From the NCBI RefSeq assembly GCF_008831285.2, contig NC_045140.1:15932370-15996369 (forward strand): a DNA stretch of 64,000 nt, read 5' to 3'. A program made the position numbers and the translations under genes. The stretch comes from Nymphaea colorata (lineage: Eukaryota; Streptophyta; Magnoliopsida; Nymphaeales; Nymphaeaceae). The notes beneath the pieces were generated by a model. The model was not told where the DNA came from, ran no database searches, and was given only the letters and a program-made list of their open reading frames with translations. Every line of letters starts with the position of its first letter. Position 1 is the stretch's first letter. Shown in pieces: positions 23,321-35,769 of the stretch.

Positions 23321-24649
23321 TTACCTAGTCTATATCATCATTTAACAACAATGGTTATAGTGATAAACGTTCTGCCACTACTTTTCTTTTGCATCGATGT
23401 GGTTTATAATGCTTCAATGCTTTTACTTATGAAAAAGTTGGAAAATTTCATGTAAAAATGGACCATTTTCATTGAAGTTTATTGTTGTCGGGAATTTGTT
23501 TGGTGTACTAATAGATGAATAGAAGTGCTTGATGAACTTATTTGTGCATATTTTCTCGTGATTGCTGGTGCATAAAGGGCTTATCAGGCAAAGACCTGAC
23601 AAGTGTCGTGCTTCGATCTTGCTATGTTCCTCGTTTTCTTGAGAATGAGCCGATAACAACCGTGAGACATCATTGATTCCATACACTATGTTTCAATGAG
23701 CAACTCTTTTCATCATAATAATTATCAATGGGCCACTTAGTAACCAGAAACAGAAAGTTTGTAGATCTGAGCAATTAGGACCTTTCTTTGTGTTATAGAA
23801 AGTTTGTGCACAAGATGTGTACATCGGTTCAGATCTAAGTCTTTTGTTTGAGAAGCATTTTGGCATGTGTAATTACTAGTAGGTAGTTAATTTGTATTTC
23901 GTATTGGCTCCAAGTAGGATTTTGGTGGTTAGAATCAGCAATCAAACAAGTGACAATAAATAAGAGAAATAAGTAGCAATAGAGGGACATGGTTGAAATA
24001 AATCAAAGAGAAAAAAGCAGAGTATTTGTCTTTTTCAAGATAACAAAACAAATCAACGTCTCATTTGTTTGTAAAAGATATATTATCGGGAAAAATAGAA
24101 AACCTAAACACATAATTATTTAAACCACATTATCAATAAGAATAAAATGTTCGAGATAGCCTTCATTCTTTTCAACTATTATTCTCAATATTTGGGTGGA
24201 CCAACAGAATATATTTCATCCTAGCGTCCATAGGAGAGCTGAAGCTCCCACAAAAATCCTAGCATGTCATTTCGTACTCGAAACCACAATTGTTGTTAAG
24301 TTTTTGTCTTTCAAAAATTATATCTTTCTTGAAAGTTTTTGCCTCGGTCCTACTTTCTTTTTTTATGAATTTTTGGTTCTTTCAATTATAATATTTAAGT
24401 AGATTAATGAAACAATATGTCATAGTGTCTTATGAATAGACATCAATCCTTATAAACAACAAGAAACTGTTGTAATTGCCAATAGTCTATTAAGTCACAA
24501 GGTATGATATCACTGATATATTTGAAACTAGATTTGTAGACTTAAGATCTATATGACCCATTAATAATAATAATAAAATTCCAATTACAGGATTGGGAAA
24601 CAAATCCAAAACAAAACTAGACCAAGTGGAAAATGTGATGAGCAGTTAA
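23321..24649. other. Intergenic, no gene recognised
   Basis: AT-rich; no supported exon or repeat. Confidence 0.4.
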
Positions 24650-24975
24650 AAAGTAAGTCACCCGGACTCTTCTATTTTGCTGCCTTACCCGAGTCGCATC
24701 GAGTCGGGTGCGCACCAGACATGGGTGTAGCTCCAACTCACGCCCGAGTCCAATTAAAATGCCATATTACTAAATTACTTATTGTTATGACATTTTCCTA
24801 TGCAATACAATTATTCAAGTATGTTATATACATTAATAACTAAATTGTAATAACAATATATACATGCTTATTTTGTTATATATATAATCAACTAAAAAAA
24901 AAAAAACTCTTGCCGTCCCGCTGCACATGAATTTTTTGGAATGTGCCATTCTGGCACCTCGATGACATAGGTTAA
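24650..24975 (+). mobile_element. Dispersed repeat family member, orientation 1
   Basis: It contains GGACTCTTCTATTTTGCTGC, GAGTCGGGTGCGCACC and GACATGGGTGTAGCTCC, then an AT-rich part with TTATTCAAGTATGTTATATA, and ends near TTTTTTGGAATG. The same order occurs in reverse complement at 38505-38865. Two diverged copies in opposite orientation indicate a transposable element. No coding region or clear termini are seen. Confidence 0.75.
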
Positions 24976-25039
24976 AAATATGTCTCAGTCGAAGAAGGAG
25001 ATGATGAAAGTTACGCCATCTTCTCTGTGTCAGAGGGAG

Positions 25040-25290
25040 AGGACACATGTCAGCTGAATACGCTCATGGTCCTGGCACACGAATTCCCTCAAATCAAGAG
25101 GTTGGGAGCAGGAAAGGAAGGATGGAGACCATCCATCATGCTCCCAATGGAACAAATGCTATGCCAGCATAACTGGCAACACTACCAGGACGTCGAGAAC
25201 CCCAAATGTGTGTGCTGTGCACGCCACAACATGAAGAAAACTTGACTCAGCTGCCCAGATTGCAAGGTGGTCGCCTGCGGTTCCTGTCAG
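25040..25290 (+). pseudogene. Cysteine-rich (paired CxxC) coding fragment, unassigned
   Basis: An open stretch ends ...ENPKCVCCARHNMKK, T, stop. It continues in the same frame as LSCPDCKVVACGSCQE and then a stop. The C-x2-C ... C-x2-C ... C-x2-C layout suggests a zinc-binding module, and the in-frame stop suggests decay. I do not recognise the family. A transposon- or pararetrovirus-derived protein or a host zinc-finger fragment are all possible. Confidence 0.35.
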
Positions 25291-28018
25291 GAATAGCTCG
25301 ATATGAATGGAAGACACTGTACGTGTGTATGCATGTCCCAAATTTTTTTTGACTCCGAGTCTTTCTAACCCTCAAATTCTATGGAATTTGATTCTCATAA
25401 AGTCAAACACATATAAATTCAGAACATCAAATTTATGTGCCTTAAGAAAATCATGGAACTTGCACTTATAAAGTAAGTTTTATAATGTTTTAATAGCTAA
25501 TGGTATAAACTTTCTTGGTTTTAATATCTACTATCAACAAATGTCGCAGGCTGCAAACGTCCGCCCAAGAAAAGACACAAGTTTTGTTTATTATTTAAAT
25601 GCTGTTAAGAACATGCCATCCGATTTAACAGTATCAGAAGGCTGGTTTATCGTTGAACCACCGAAGTAGCGACCAGCGAAACTACCAATACATATATTAC
25701 GTAAGTGACCAGCCATCGTTATTCTCATTCTTTTTCTCCGAAGATATCGTGATTCTCATTATTTTTCTCCCAAGATTTACGTACGACGATCGGACATCGT
25801 TTTATTTTATTGATGTTTTTCTTTAATCGCATCGGCTCCTAATGCTTCCGAACTGTGTGTTTTGCAGGTTTCCTCCTTTTCCATCGCTTATCCTTCCTTC
25901 CCGTGTTCGCTCTATGGGTTCCCTCGTTTACAGGAGCGCGGAAGTTCAATTTCTTGAGGAGATTCAAAAACCTAGGGTAGCAGAGGGCCCATCATGTCGC
26001 CTGGGGTTCTGATCTCCAGAGGACGTCAAGATCGAGAGTGTTCCACGGCAAGAATTAGGTCGGCATTGAGACACCATGAGATCAACGCCTCTGCTTCATG
26101 AGATGTCAGTCCTTCAATTAGGAAAGATGTCTAAGCATTCGTTTTGGACGGAACGGGGTGGCCAGGTGATTTGATGTTTGTTGCTTGTGATTTGCGTCTA
26201 TTTTACAATGTGACGTTGTCTTCTGATGTTGTTATGGTTGTGATACAGGTTAAAGTACACATTACCCGGAAGGACATGACCTACGAAGTGAGCTAGCACC
26301 TTGATTCGTTCCTAAATTGGGTAAGACATAGTTGATCGTCCAATAATTGATGTTGTTTGACATAGCTGCTTTATCCCCAAAAAAAATTCAGTGTCTTTGT
26401 GATTGACTCGATCAATGTTGTGCTGAGATGCTTGGAACATGATCATGTATCTTGATAATTTGCATCTGTTGAGAAGAAGGTAATGCCCTTAGGTTAAAAA
26501 ACCAATGGTAACATACAACAGTTGTTATGGAAATAGCTTATAGAAGTACTGCAATTCCATGTTCCTTAGGTTGAAAATCCAATGGTAAAACATATTAAAG
26601 GTGTTATCAGATTCCTCCCCGTGGTCCCAGAGCATCAAAGTTTGCTTCCTGATATTCTTAAATGTGGTTGCGGTACTTCAATTTTATTTTGCCTTGAGTT
26701 ATGCAGTACTTGGTGTCATTTGTAGCATTTGGTTGCAATCAGCTAGTTGCTGTTGTTTGCAATGACCTCTCTTGTTATGGATGAGTTAAAAATGAGTCTC
26801 ATTGTCATTGTGAAGGATACTTCTGCACATATTAAGGGTAATCACTTCCTGTGTTGTTGATGCTTTATTTTCTTCTTTGTCATGCCTACTTTGTTTATCA
26901 GTGGGCCCGATTCAATGCAGATGCCATTTGAGAGGGAAAACTCATATTTCTTTGCATTGAACTTGTTCAACTTGAAAAGGGCTCCTTTCTCATTTCTTGT
27001 ACATTCACAATCCAATGCCTCTATCAAAGAATCTTGGATAAGACAAGTCTGTTGTCTTGCTCTCTTATGATTAATGCATTTGCAGATATAGGTAATGTCA
27101 ATCTTTGTGAAGTTAAAAGAGTCACAGTGCACTATGCATGTGATATCACAACTAAGTTTTTGTTTTCTGGACCTTGTTACCCATTGTAAAATATTTAAGG
27201 AAAAACTGAACGAATTAAACTTGTTCTCATGCCACAATGGTTTGGAATTAAATTTTATGAGAATGCAAAGCACTAGACATTTTTTTGTTTATTCATGGGT
27301 TCTCGGTTTGGTAGTTCATGAAAACAAAGCTTTATTGTCAGATTCTGATTCCTTGATTGCAGAAGAACTTCTTTTGTTTCCGATAATGTTGACATGCTAT
27401 TTTTCACAGTTAATCCTGTAGACATGTTGGCTTCTGTGAGCCTCCTGGGATTTGCCCAAGTTCTGTGGTGTTTATTTATTTTTATCTAGGAGACTACGAT
27501 GGCTTGCTTTGGTTTCGGTGCATTTCATGAAATAGGTTCATATGGCCCTGGAGTGTTAGTGATTGACAACCTTAGCAAGGCAAAATCTTGAAGAACATAG
27601 TTCTGTTGATAATGCTTCATATATCTCTTGAAAACTTTGGCATTTAAAAACTTTTAGAAAGTGTAGGTGAGCAGTAATAAATGATAAAAACTATATGTAG
27701 CTTAATAACAAAGGCTTTCACAATTAGCGTAATCAAATAAATGCATAAAAACATAGATGATGGAACAAAAAGCATATCTAGAATGTAGAAAGAACTAAAT
27801 AAACAAAGAGTACTTGAGAGTATCAATGATGTTCCTGTGGGAAAATTGATAGGAATAAAATACCGTGTAGTTTACCTGAATGAGAAAGTCAAAGCGGAAG
27901 GGAACCATGGAACTGATTTGGGACCAGGATCTGTTTTCTATATAATTGCATTTACTACCAAGTTTTATGAAAAAGTTTGAATTTTAAAGATGATTCTTAA
28001 CTGCAGCATGATTTTGAT

Positions 28019-28278
28019 TAGGCTTGGGCATCCGGCCGGCCTGACACCCGAAAATCTACTACGGGCCCGGTCCGATACCCGACATCCGAGCTCGGGCCCG
28101 GCGCGGTTAAAATAAAAATATTTTTTAATGTGCAATATTTTTTTAAATATAAAAAAATATTTTAAATAATATATATTATTAAATAAAAATAATACAAAAA
28201 AATAAATTGGGCTGAATCAGGCCCCACCGGGCCGACCCGGGCTGAACTTTTCGGGCCTGGGCTCGATGCCCAGGCTTA
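28019..28278. mobile_element. hAT-type MITE, copy B
   Basis: The duplicate of the element at 19247-19505 (260 bases), with the same terminal inverted repeats and the same ATTTTGAT flanks (28011-28018 and 28279-28286). Identical flanks show that it was inserted before the large duplication. Confidence 0.88.
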
Positions 28279-28293
28279 ATTTTGATCCTATGA

Positions 28294-28295
28294 GT

Positions 28296-28348
<53 letters not shown>

Positions 28349-28349
28349 G
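28294..28349. repeat. (GT)n(GA)n microsatellite, copy B
   Basis: Same position relative to the MITE as in copy A, with a different split of GT and GA units. Confidence 0.95.
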
Positions 28350-30220
28350 TTATGTTTTTGCATAACCTATTTGCTGAGCTGATTATTTTTGGGCCCAACA
28401 CTTTGTAAAAGTTGGTAGGAAGCATTCTTGATCTCCTCTAAGGGAGATGTGTATCTTCCTACATGAAGGACATGAACCCCTTCAACTATTTCAACCTGGC
28501 GTTGTCCAATAAGGAGAGCTGGAGAGGACATGTTTTCCCTATTGTTAGGAGACAAACAAAGAACGAGATTATACAATTTTCATGTACCACTGATCCAGAG
28601 AACAATCATCTTAGCTTATGTTCAGATTTGAATATTTTCAGTAAGAGCTCTGAACTTTTGTCTATCCTTTGATCAATGGACATTTTTTGTCTAACCTCTG
28701 TCAAAATTTTAATAAATTTTCAGTTGTGTTATCAACAGGCACCGTGTAGTTCAATATCTAATTCATCTAACTGGTATCTCTGCACAGCAAATTGCCATTC
28801 TCATATTGGCAAGCGAAATCCATCTTTGCCTAAAGTTTTCCATGTTAGCCTTTAGAAATGACAATTATAGATGCTTTTCTTAGATGAAATGATATAAGCA
28901 CCACTGGCACATTTTTCAAATGACAGAAACCCATTTAGGCAGGGATGAAAGCCTTGTCTTCTGCCTTTGCCAATATTTACCTTCTACCTGGATATATCCT
29001 TGCTGGTGTCTGTTATTTAAATCCACAAAATTGCTTTTCTTATTCAGCTAGAAGAAAATATGTCTATGCTTATGCATATGGTCATTGGTGTTTGATAGTT
29101 GTGGAAGGCATCTCTTATTTTTTAAAGAAACCACTCATTCGGCTGATTTGACTTCAGGGATCATGGGCTGTTCATCAGCAGCATTTAAGGGTGAGGTCAG
29201 CCTTTCTTCTCCTTTTAGCTGGTTTGAGGAAGGGAAGTGATGCTGTATTGATGATAAACTCTTAAAGAAGCTGATCAGCTAATATTAGAAACATGTCATT
29301 GAGGTGCTGTCCAGTGGGTCTTGGACCAGGTGGTGAGGAAGGAACCAATTGAAGCGAGAAGCTCATTTAAGGCAAGACACTTTCTTTTGTTTTGTGTTCT
29401 TTCATCCAATTCTAGGATAACTATAGAGTGAAGTAAGACAATGTGTGGTCTGTGTCTGGATGCATGAAGGATATTTGACCTGTTGTAGGTGCTTGAAGAA
29501 CCCCAACTTGGTGTTGAGGAAGTTCATGGGCAGAAACATGATTCATAGACAAAAGCAGACCAGGTTTGAAACTTGTCTAGCTAGGTATGGTGGTGATTTT
29601 TCTCGTACTTGTTCATGTAGCTGCATTTATAGTGAGGTACCTTGCTGCATGAGTTTGCATAAAAATTTGTTTTGAGTTGGGATACTTTAAGAGAGAGAGA
29701 GAGAGATAAGATTGGTGAATCTTGTACTTGAGCTGTCGAGGATGGGATTCAAGTGGTCTCATTTTTTGTTGTGAAGAAGTTGCTGTCCGGTCTGCTTTAC
29801 CAATCTCTCTTTCATAGTTGTTGTCTAATGCGTGTGGCAGGCTTGTAAAGTTGTGGAGGGCTAAAGGTGTTCCAAAAACTGAATGAGAAGCAAACTACAG
29901 CACTTCCCGTGGTGACATGTCAGAGGCCAAAGATGGTAGGGGATTCAATATTTTGCGGGTATTTGATTTTCGAAAGCATTTGTTTTGGTTCTTATCCTTA
30001 TTTATTGATGGATCAAATCCAATGTTTTTGCTAGTCTTTAGAAAACAATCGCTGCATTTAATTGAGTTCTAGTCATTTGATCTTCTTGTGTAACTGAGTA
30101 GTTTCATGTTTTATTTGCCTGTGCACAGGCTGTCTATCAAAATGCATGACAGATTAGTTTATTATGTGTTATGCTTTGAGTGGGAAGGCTTGGGATCTTA
30201 TGCATCAGCACTGGGTATCG

Positions 30221-31281
30221 TTCTTAAGATATCTTGTGATCGACTTTTTAAACCCTTATTTGGCTGAAGCTGCAAGGTTCGTGGTCACTTAATTAGTTGT
30301 GCTGAAATTGCAAAGTTGTTATTCATTTCATTAGTTGTTTTGCTGAAGCGTCGATTCTGTTAGTTTTTCTTAGGCTTAGGCAATTTGATTACTTTTTCTC
30401 TGGTTTTGAGATCAGACCTAGTGTTAGTTAATTATTTTGTTAGTTCGAAATTCTGTATGTGAAGGTTTTATGATTATTTCAAAATTCATGCAATCATTTC
30501 TATCTATTTTCATGTGTTCTTAAATAAGGCAATTTGATTACTTTTTCTCTGCTTTTTAGATCAAAATAGTGTTGAAGTTAATTATTTTTTTAGTTCCAAA
30601 ATTATGTTTATGAACATTTGATGATTGTTTCAAAACTCGTGCAAGCATTTCTCATCTATTATTATATTCTCATAAACGTATATTCAAAAATTTGTTTTCA
30701 TGATCATCCAAAACTTTTATTTCCAAAAAAAAAAAAATTTGAACTTGAATAAAAAATTTGCACATTCCTTCAAGATTCTGTCATTGTTTTCAAATCTCTT
30801 GTAGAATTTTTGCACTATTCTGTAATATATTTTGAAAGCCTTTTAAAAGAAACATCAACGAGTTTTTCAAAATTGATTTTTAAATTACTTTACAAAATAA
30901 GTTGACATTTACTGAGTAATTTTAAATTATTAGATAGTTCACAATTGTGAACTCATTTTTTGAGGAACATTGTCAAATATTTTTAAATTTTTCAGAAAAC
31001 CAATTACTTTTGTGGTTTAAATTGCTACGCCTTTTGCTAAATTTGCAGTTATTATCATTTTTGCAACCATTGTTTCGTAGTCAGGATTCTTTATGAAGCT
31101 TATATACAGATAATATAATGAAATTTCATAAACTTTTAAACATCTTTATAAATGATTTTAAATTTGTTTACAAAATTTGCTGACGTCTACTCTATGATTT
31201 TATATTGTCCTCTGATTTTTAATCGTGAGATTTTCCTGGAGTTTTACCGTGAACGATCCATTGTTACAAATATCATTATCG
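30221..31281. other. 1061-bp block present only in duplication copy B
   Basis: Very AT-rich, non-coding, with many CAAAATTTT-like words. TATCG stands at 30216-30220 and again at 31277-31281, while copy A has one TATCG (21445-21449). This is either a 5-base target-site duplication or micro-homology at a deletion in copy A. No inverted termini were seen. Confidence 0.7.
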
Positions 31282-31525
31282 AGTTTTTTTTCTTTTCAAT
31301 GCTGATTTTTTTTTTTCTTTTTTAAACAAGAACTGTAACATTCACTATAGTCTTTCTCATATAAGTCATGTTGCTCTTATTGTTGTCCTATTTCCGTCTT
31401 TGCCTAAGAGTCTAATAGTCTATGGTAACTGCTGTTATCATCACACTGATGATTTTAAAGTCTCTCTCTTCTTATGCAAATGTTTTTTTATGTGCAGTTA
31501 ATCCGATCCAATTGTTTCTTGAGTA

Positions 31526-31608
31526 GATCCAAATTGAAAAACCCATAGAAGTATTTGGTGGACTATTGAAGTACAGTGACAACGAATCCATATTTCCTAA
31601 AAAGCTTG
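31526..31608 (+). pseudogene. MOB1 exon fragment, copy B
   Basis: The same scrap as at 21701-21806, but further shortened: after IQIEKPIEVF a 23-base deletion removes the APKDVEYL codons. The FPKKL end and GT donor are kept. Non-functional. Confidence 0.75.
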
Positions 31609-32249
31609 GTAAGATTCTTTCCTTGTTAGATATAGGATTTCTTCCTTACTTTGTAACATAGTTAGAAATAACGTTTTGAAGCTTTGAACTGCATGGTTTT
31701 TCTTGGATATTATACGGCGAGGTTGAAAAATAACAAAGAGAAAAATATGGAAAAAATACAGAATGTTTAGGTTCAGTACCACAGACATCCAAGACCTTAG
31801 GTATCAAACTGAGGTACATTCCTCAAAACATATCGCACCATTTTTGTGCAATCGTATTATCACAATCGCTTTGCATTTGTCAGTACTGAATTAATCGTAA
31901 TTTCAATCGCAAAGGAAATTCAAGAATTGAAATAGGAAAAAACGTGGACTGCAACTTTTGATCAATAAATCAAATTAGAATGAGAAACTATTTAATATCA
32001 GGGAGTCCGACTATGAATAGAGAGTGCAAGTTCCTTGAGTGCGGAATTCAAAATAGTAAGTCTATTTTCAGTATAGTTTATTAAACATATCAATATGTTT
32101 AAAGCATGAACCTCCTCTAAACAAAAAAAGAAAAAAAAGGTGACTATATGAAACAAGAAAATCGAATGAGATATAAGCGTTAATCACAAAACAGAGGGAG
32201 AAAGAGAGGATCAGGCGTGGGGCGTGTGCTTCAACAAAACTGGCCTATT

Positions 32250-32460
32250 TTTTTTGTCGGTGACGTCTGGTTATATTAAGGTATACCGGTGCAGGAAACC
32301 ACCGTTGTAGGTCTATAGCGGTGATGGCCTACATCGGCGATGAGAAACACCGGTATAAGTATTATATAGCGGCGCAGTGCGCCACCGCTATAAGTGGGTA
32401 CAGCGACGAAATAAACCACCGGTATAGACGTATAACGGTGGTTTTCCCAAACATGTCGTC
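32250..32460. repeat. Cluster of ACCGGTAT / AGCGGTG dyad motifs, copy B
   Basis: The counterpart of 22420-22660, with the same alternating TATACCGGTG, TATAGCGGTG, CACCGGTATA, CCACCGCTATA and ATAACGGTGG words and scattered substitutions. Confidence 0.6.
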
Positions 32461-32938
32461 CATCCTGCTCATGCTTGTGGGCGCGTTTGTGTTGCTTCCA
32501 GCGCCGACAAAACCTGCATTTTCACTCAAAAGATGCGTCAAGGGTTCAAAACCAATAATGTTTTTGAGTAAGTAAGTAGAGCAACAACAATTGAGATTAC
32601 TTCTAGCTTGAGATCATTTGCATCCAACTTTTTTGTAAGGTTCGGTCAAATATCGGATCTAAATTGGATTTATTAACATCCCTACTTAGGACAGGGTGTT
32701 GTACTAGCCAGTAAGTAACTCCTTCAAGTTGAAACAAACTTGGGGTTGATAAAAATTGAAATTTCTTTCTATTTCGTTTGGGTTGTATTTCGTGGCAAGT
32801 TGAAACGACTCCTTTCTTTTCATTGATCATGCAAATAAAAGTTCACCCGGTAATATTTTTGAAGGTGCGCTGCTAAACCAAGAAATGGAAAGAGTTTCTT
32901 GATATTCCCACGCAGCATCAAAGATATTTCTCATGGAA

Positions 32939-32948
32939 AGAGAGAGAG

Positions 32949-32984
<36 letters not shown>
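32939..32984. repeat. (GA)n microsatellite
   Basis: About 22 GA units with one GC interruption. Confidence 0.95.
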
Positions 32985-32988
<4 letters not shown>

Positions 32989-33714
32989 AAGCCTTCCGCC
33001 CTGGCAGCTAGAGCATCTGTATTCCTCTGTTTCTTTGGAAGCCTTGCCTCTGTTACCTGCTCGGTTTCTTCCCTACTGCAACTATTTTAATCAAGCTCTC
33101 TCTCGCTGCACGCGTATACGCCATTCAACGGCTCTTGAAAAGTCAGAGTAGCTACTAGATTTCAAGAAGGAAAATGTTTTTTGCTTGATATTATTATATT
33201 TTTTACACAATTGAAAAGACTAACACAAATAAGGAAGAATGGCGATAATATGATTATGCACCTATGCCAATAATAAAAATTGAGCTGACAACTTTTACGT
33301 GGTTAGTTGGACTTGAACGAGAGGCATTCTGATTTTTTTTTTCTCAGATTGGAGTCTCCAGTTTAGAAATATTAAATTTGGAACAACAATTTTGCACCAG
33401 GATATATTATTGAGAACGTAACAGTAGTTAGATTGTTGACTGTTGTGGAGTAGTTCTCTGTTATTTGGTCAACGTGATTCCTTGACCGATGTTTTTGTGC
33501 TAATATGTGGCAGTACTTTTGGTAGTTAGATTTTCTTCTATATGATGAGATCTATACTTTGCAACATGTGCTTTTTCTCTAGTGACCATTTTCTTACATG
33601 GAAAGATTTCTTCATCTGCAGCAGATTGTGTTGGATATATAATTGGCTCCACGACAACCAGAATGTCCTCGACTACCTCTTCTATGAACAACTAGAACTC
33701 TATCATTCACTATA

Positions 33715-34033
33715 GTCATGTTTGTCCTTTTCATGTAAGTCATATTGTTCTTATTGTTGTCATTATTTCTATCTTTGCCTAAGAGGCTCATCGTCTATGC
33801 TTACTGCTGTTATCATCACACTGGTGATTTTAAAATCTTTGTCTTCTCAAGCAAATGTTTTTTTATGTGCAGTTAGTCTGAACCAACTGTTTCTTGAGTA
33901 CAGGTGAGCTGATGAAATCCAAACTTAAAAGGCCATAGAGGTATCTACACCAAAATATGTGGAGCATCTGATGGACTGATTGAAGTACAGTGACGGCGAA
34001 TCCATATTTCCTAAAAAGCTTCGTAATACTCTT
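33715..34033 (+). repeat. Third, diverged copy of part of the duplicated segment
   Basis: Resembles 21530-21815 and 31340-31615 (shared GTAAGTCATnTTG, GTCTATGCTTACTGC, GTTATCATCACACTGGTGAT and GCAAATGTTTTTTTATGTGC), but with clearly more substitutions than A and B have with each other. An older duplication therefore preceded the recent one. Confidence 0.85.
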
Positions 34034-34235
34034 TCGTTGTTAGATATAGGATTTCTTCCTTACTTTGTAGCTGCTACAGCTCATGAAACATTTTTTGCAG
34101 GCAGGGGCACCATTCCATCCTAATTTTAAGGATGTAGTCAAGACTAGTTTCAAGTGCTTATTCTGTGTCGATGCACATATCGACCATTCTCACTTTTAGA
34201 AGTTTGAAGCCTTAGAGAAGAAGCTCACTTAAATA
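33899..34235 (+). pseudogene. MOB1 pseudogene, two exons (third copy)
   Basis: Exon 1 (33899 to about 34022) reads YR, stop in place of W, ADEIQT, stop, KAIEVSTPKYVEHLMD, stop, then ESIFPKKL in a shifted frame. Exon 2 starts after a TTTGCAG acceptor at 34101: GAPFHPNFKDVVKTSFKCLF, then CVDAHIDHSHF, stop, KFEALEKKLT. This follows MOB1 (GAPFPPNFKDVVKTIFKRLF.VYAHIYHSHFQKI.SLKEEAHLN) closely. It keeps exon-intron structure, so it is a DNA copy, and at least four disabling changes make it a pseudogene. The final MOB1 exon (DKKELAPLQELIESI) may survive as a trace near 34395-34440, but that is too weak to claim. Confidence 0.87.
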
Positions 34236-35769
34236 TTTGATTTAAGCATTTCATTCTGTTTAGATGTGTAAGTCCTTCAGCTTATTTGCTTTCCCTAAAG
34301 ATGATTTTAAGTTTCTAACTAGTTTGATTAGATTGCTTTTATACATGTTTGCTCCTTTTACCTCGACCGTCATTCTATTGGTGCTTTGATACTTTTTGTG
34401 ATTGAATTGCCCCTGCTTGTTCTTTGCTAGAAGCTTATCTAGTTTATTATGCAGCCCGAAGCACAACCAATGAGTCCCTTTGTGTAGTTTGTGCAATTGC
34501 TTTGACATGTTACTCTTCATATAAATATGTTTTGAATATTGTTTTTTTTTTAATTTATTACCCTTCTTTATCACCCACACACTTGAGTTTTAGAATGCTG
34601 TTCTTATGGGAGTCTTGGTTGTTATTCTCTACACTTTATGGAAACATAAAACTATGTGAAGATTGTCTTATTTTCATTTTTTGGCAGTCTTAGAATTGCT
34701 GTATAGCTATGGCGAGGCATTTCTTTGTATGTATGCTTTGAAATTTTGAATTTGTGAGGTCCTCTCAAGGAAAAATTAAGATAAGTTTTTGAAGAAAACC
34801 TTTGTGATTGTGTTACTTGAGATGTTTAAAGTGTCTCATGCATGATATGAAAAAATATTATGAGCACATTCCCATAAGAAAATATTTAATGCAAGAATAT
34901 CCAAAGGATATAGCATCACTAAGCCTATGCAAGAACGATTCCATGGTTAATACCACTCTATGTATCGCGTTAATTTGATGGTCTCAGTGTCTAATTTGCA
35001 GACAAGTTTCCTTTAGTAGCAACCAAATGTTGTGAGTATCTGCAGGAACTTATAACCATGATGTAGTTATTTTGTGTTCGATTGGCATAAGTGAAGTGTC
35101 GGCATGTCTTATGTAATCATTGTTTATAAATGCATGCCTGATCTTGTATGCTGCTATGTTGCAATATTTCACATTTTGATGATACACCAAGGAATGAACA
35201 AAGTCAAAGAGAAAGGGAAGCATTTGTGCACGTGTAAACCACTTGGTTGGGTCTCATGAGGTAAATTTTCTTGTGCTATAAGTATCTGTTTTGATAAAAA
35301 ACAGTCATACTTGTAGATGTTTGATTCAACTTTTTTTTTTTTCTTGGTGATGCACACCTTTGTTCTAGGTTCTTTTTCCCTTATCAGCTATTTGATACTC
35401 TCTGTTGGAACTGAATTTTTGACTCAGATCTTCTTCACTATGATATATAAGAGAAAAGTATCTCTGCTTCAGATGGAATATGAGGAAAACTGCTCATTAA
35501 CGATTTTGACAAGGTAATTGGTTATCCTTATTATCCTTCATGTGATCTTAAAGTATGAGTTTGAAGAAGTTTTGACTCACTTTCTTGATGGGCTAATGAT
35601 AATGTCTCTTAAGATTATCTGTGAGCAATAAAATATTATTAGCTACTCCATCCATGGTTTGTTCACTCGTCCCTGTCTTGTGTCAATTTGTTGAAATTTT
35701 GTTGCTTGGTTTTCATCCTACACATTTGAATCTGTAGGCTTGTATAGTTTTCCCATTATTGCATGGTTC
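34236..35769. other. Intergenic, no gene recognised
   Basis: AT-rich; no supported exon. Confidence 0.4.

Larger units (their letters stand above)
25542..32760 (+). repeat. Large direct duplication, copy B
   Basis: The second copy of the segment at 16795-22945, longer because of a 1061-base block at 30221-31281. Its left border is at TGTCGCAGG, next to unique AT-rich sequence, so the true left boundary can be seen here but not in copy A. It contains the same MITE, microsatellites, MOB1 scrap and dyad-motif cluster. In the MOB1 scrap copy B lacks 23 bases that copy A keeps, and copy B also has extra sequence near 31890 and 32100. Confidence 0.93.

Noticed and set aside
26842-27273. 143-codon minus-strand reading frame in duplication copy B
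   Set aside because: Broken into several frames in copy A, AT-biased and without a domain; more likely chance than coding.
34395-34440. Possible trace of the last MOB1 exon (ELAPLQELIESI-like)
   Set aside because: Only a few scattered residues match; not enough to annotate.
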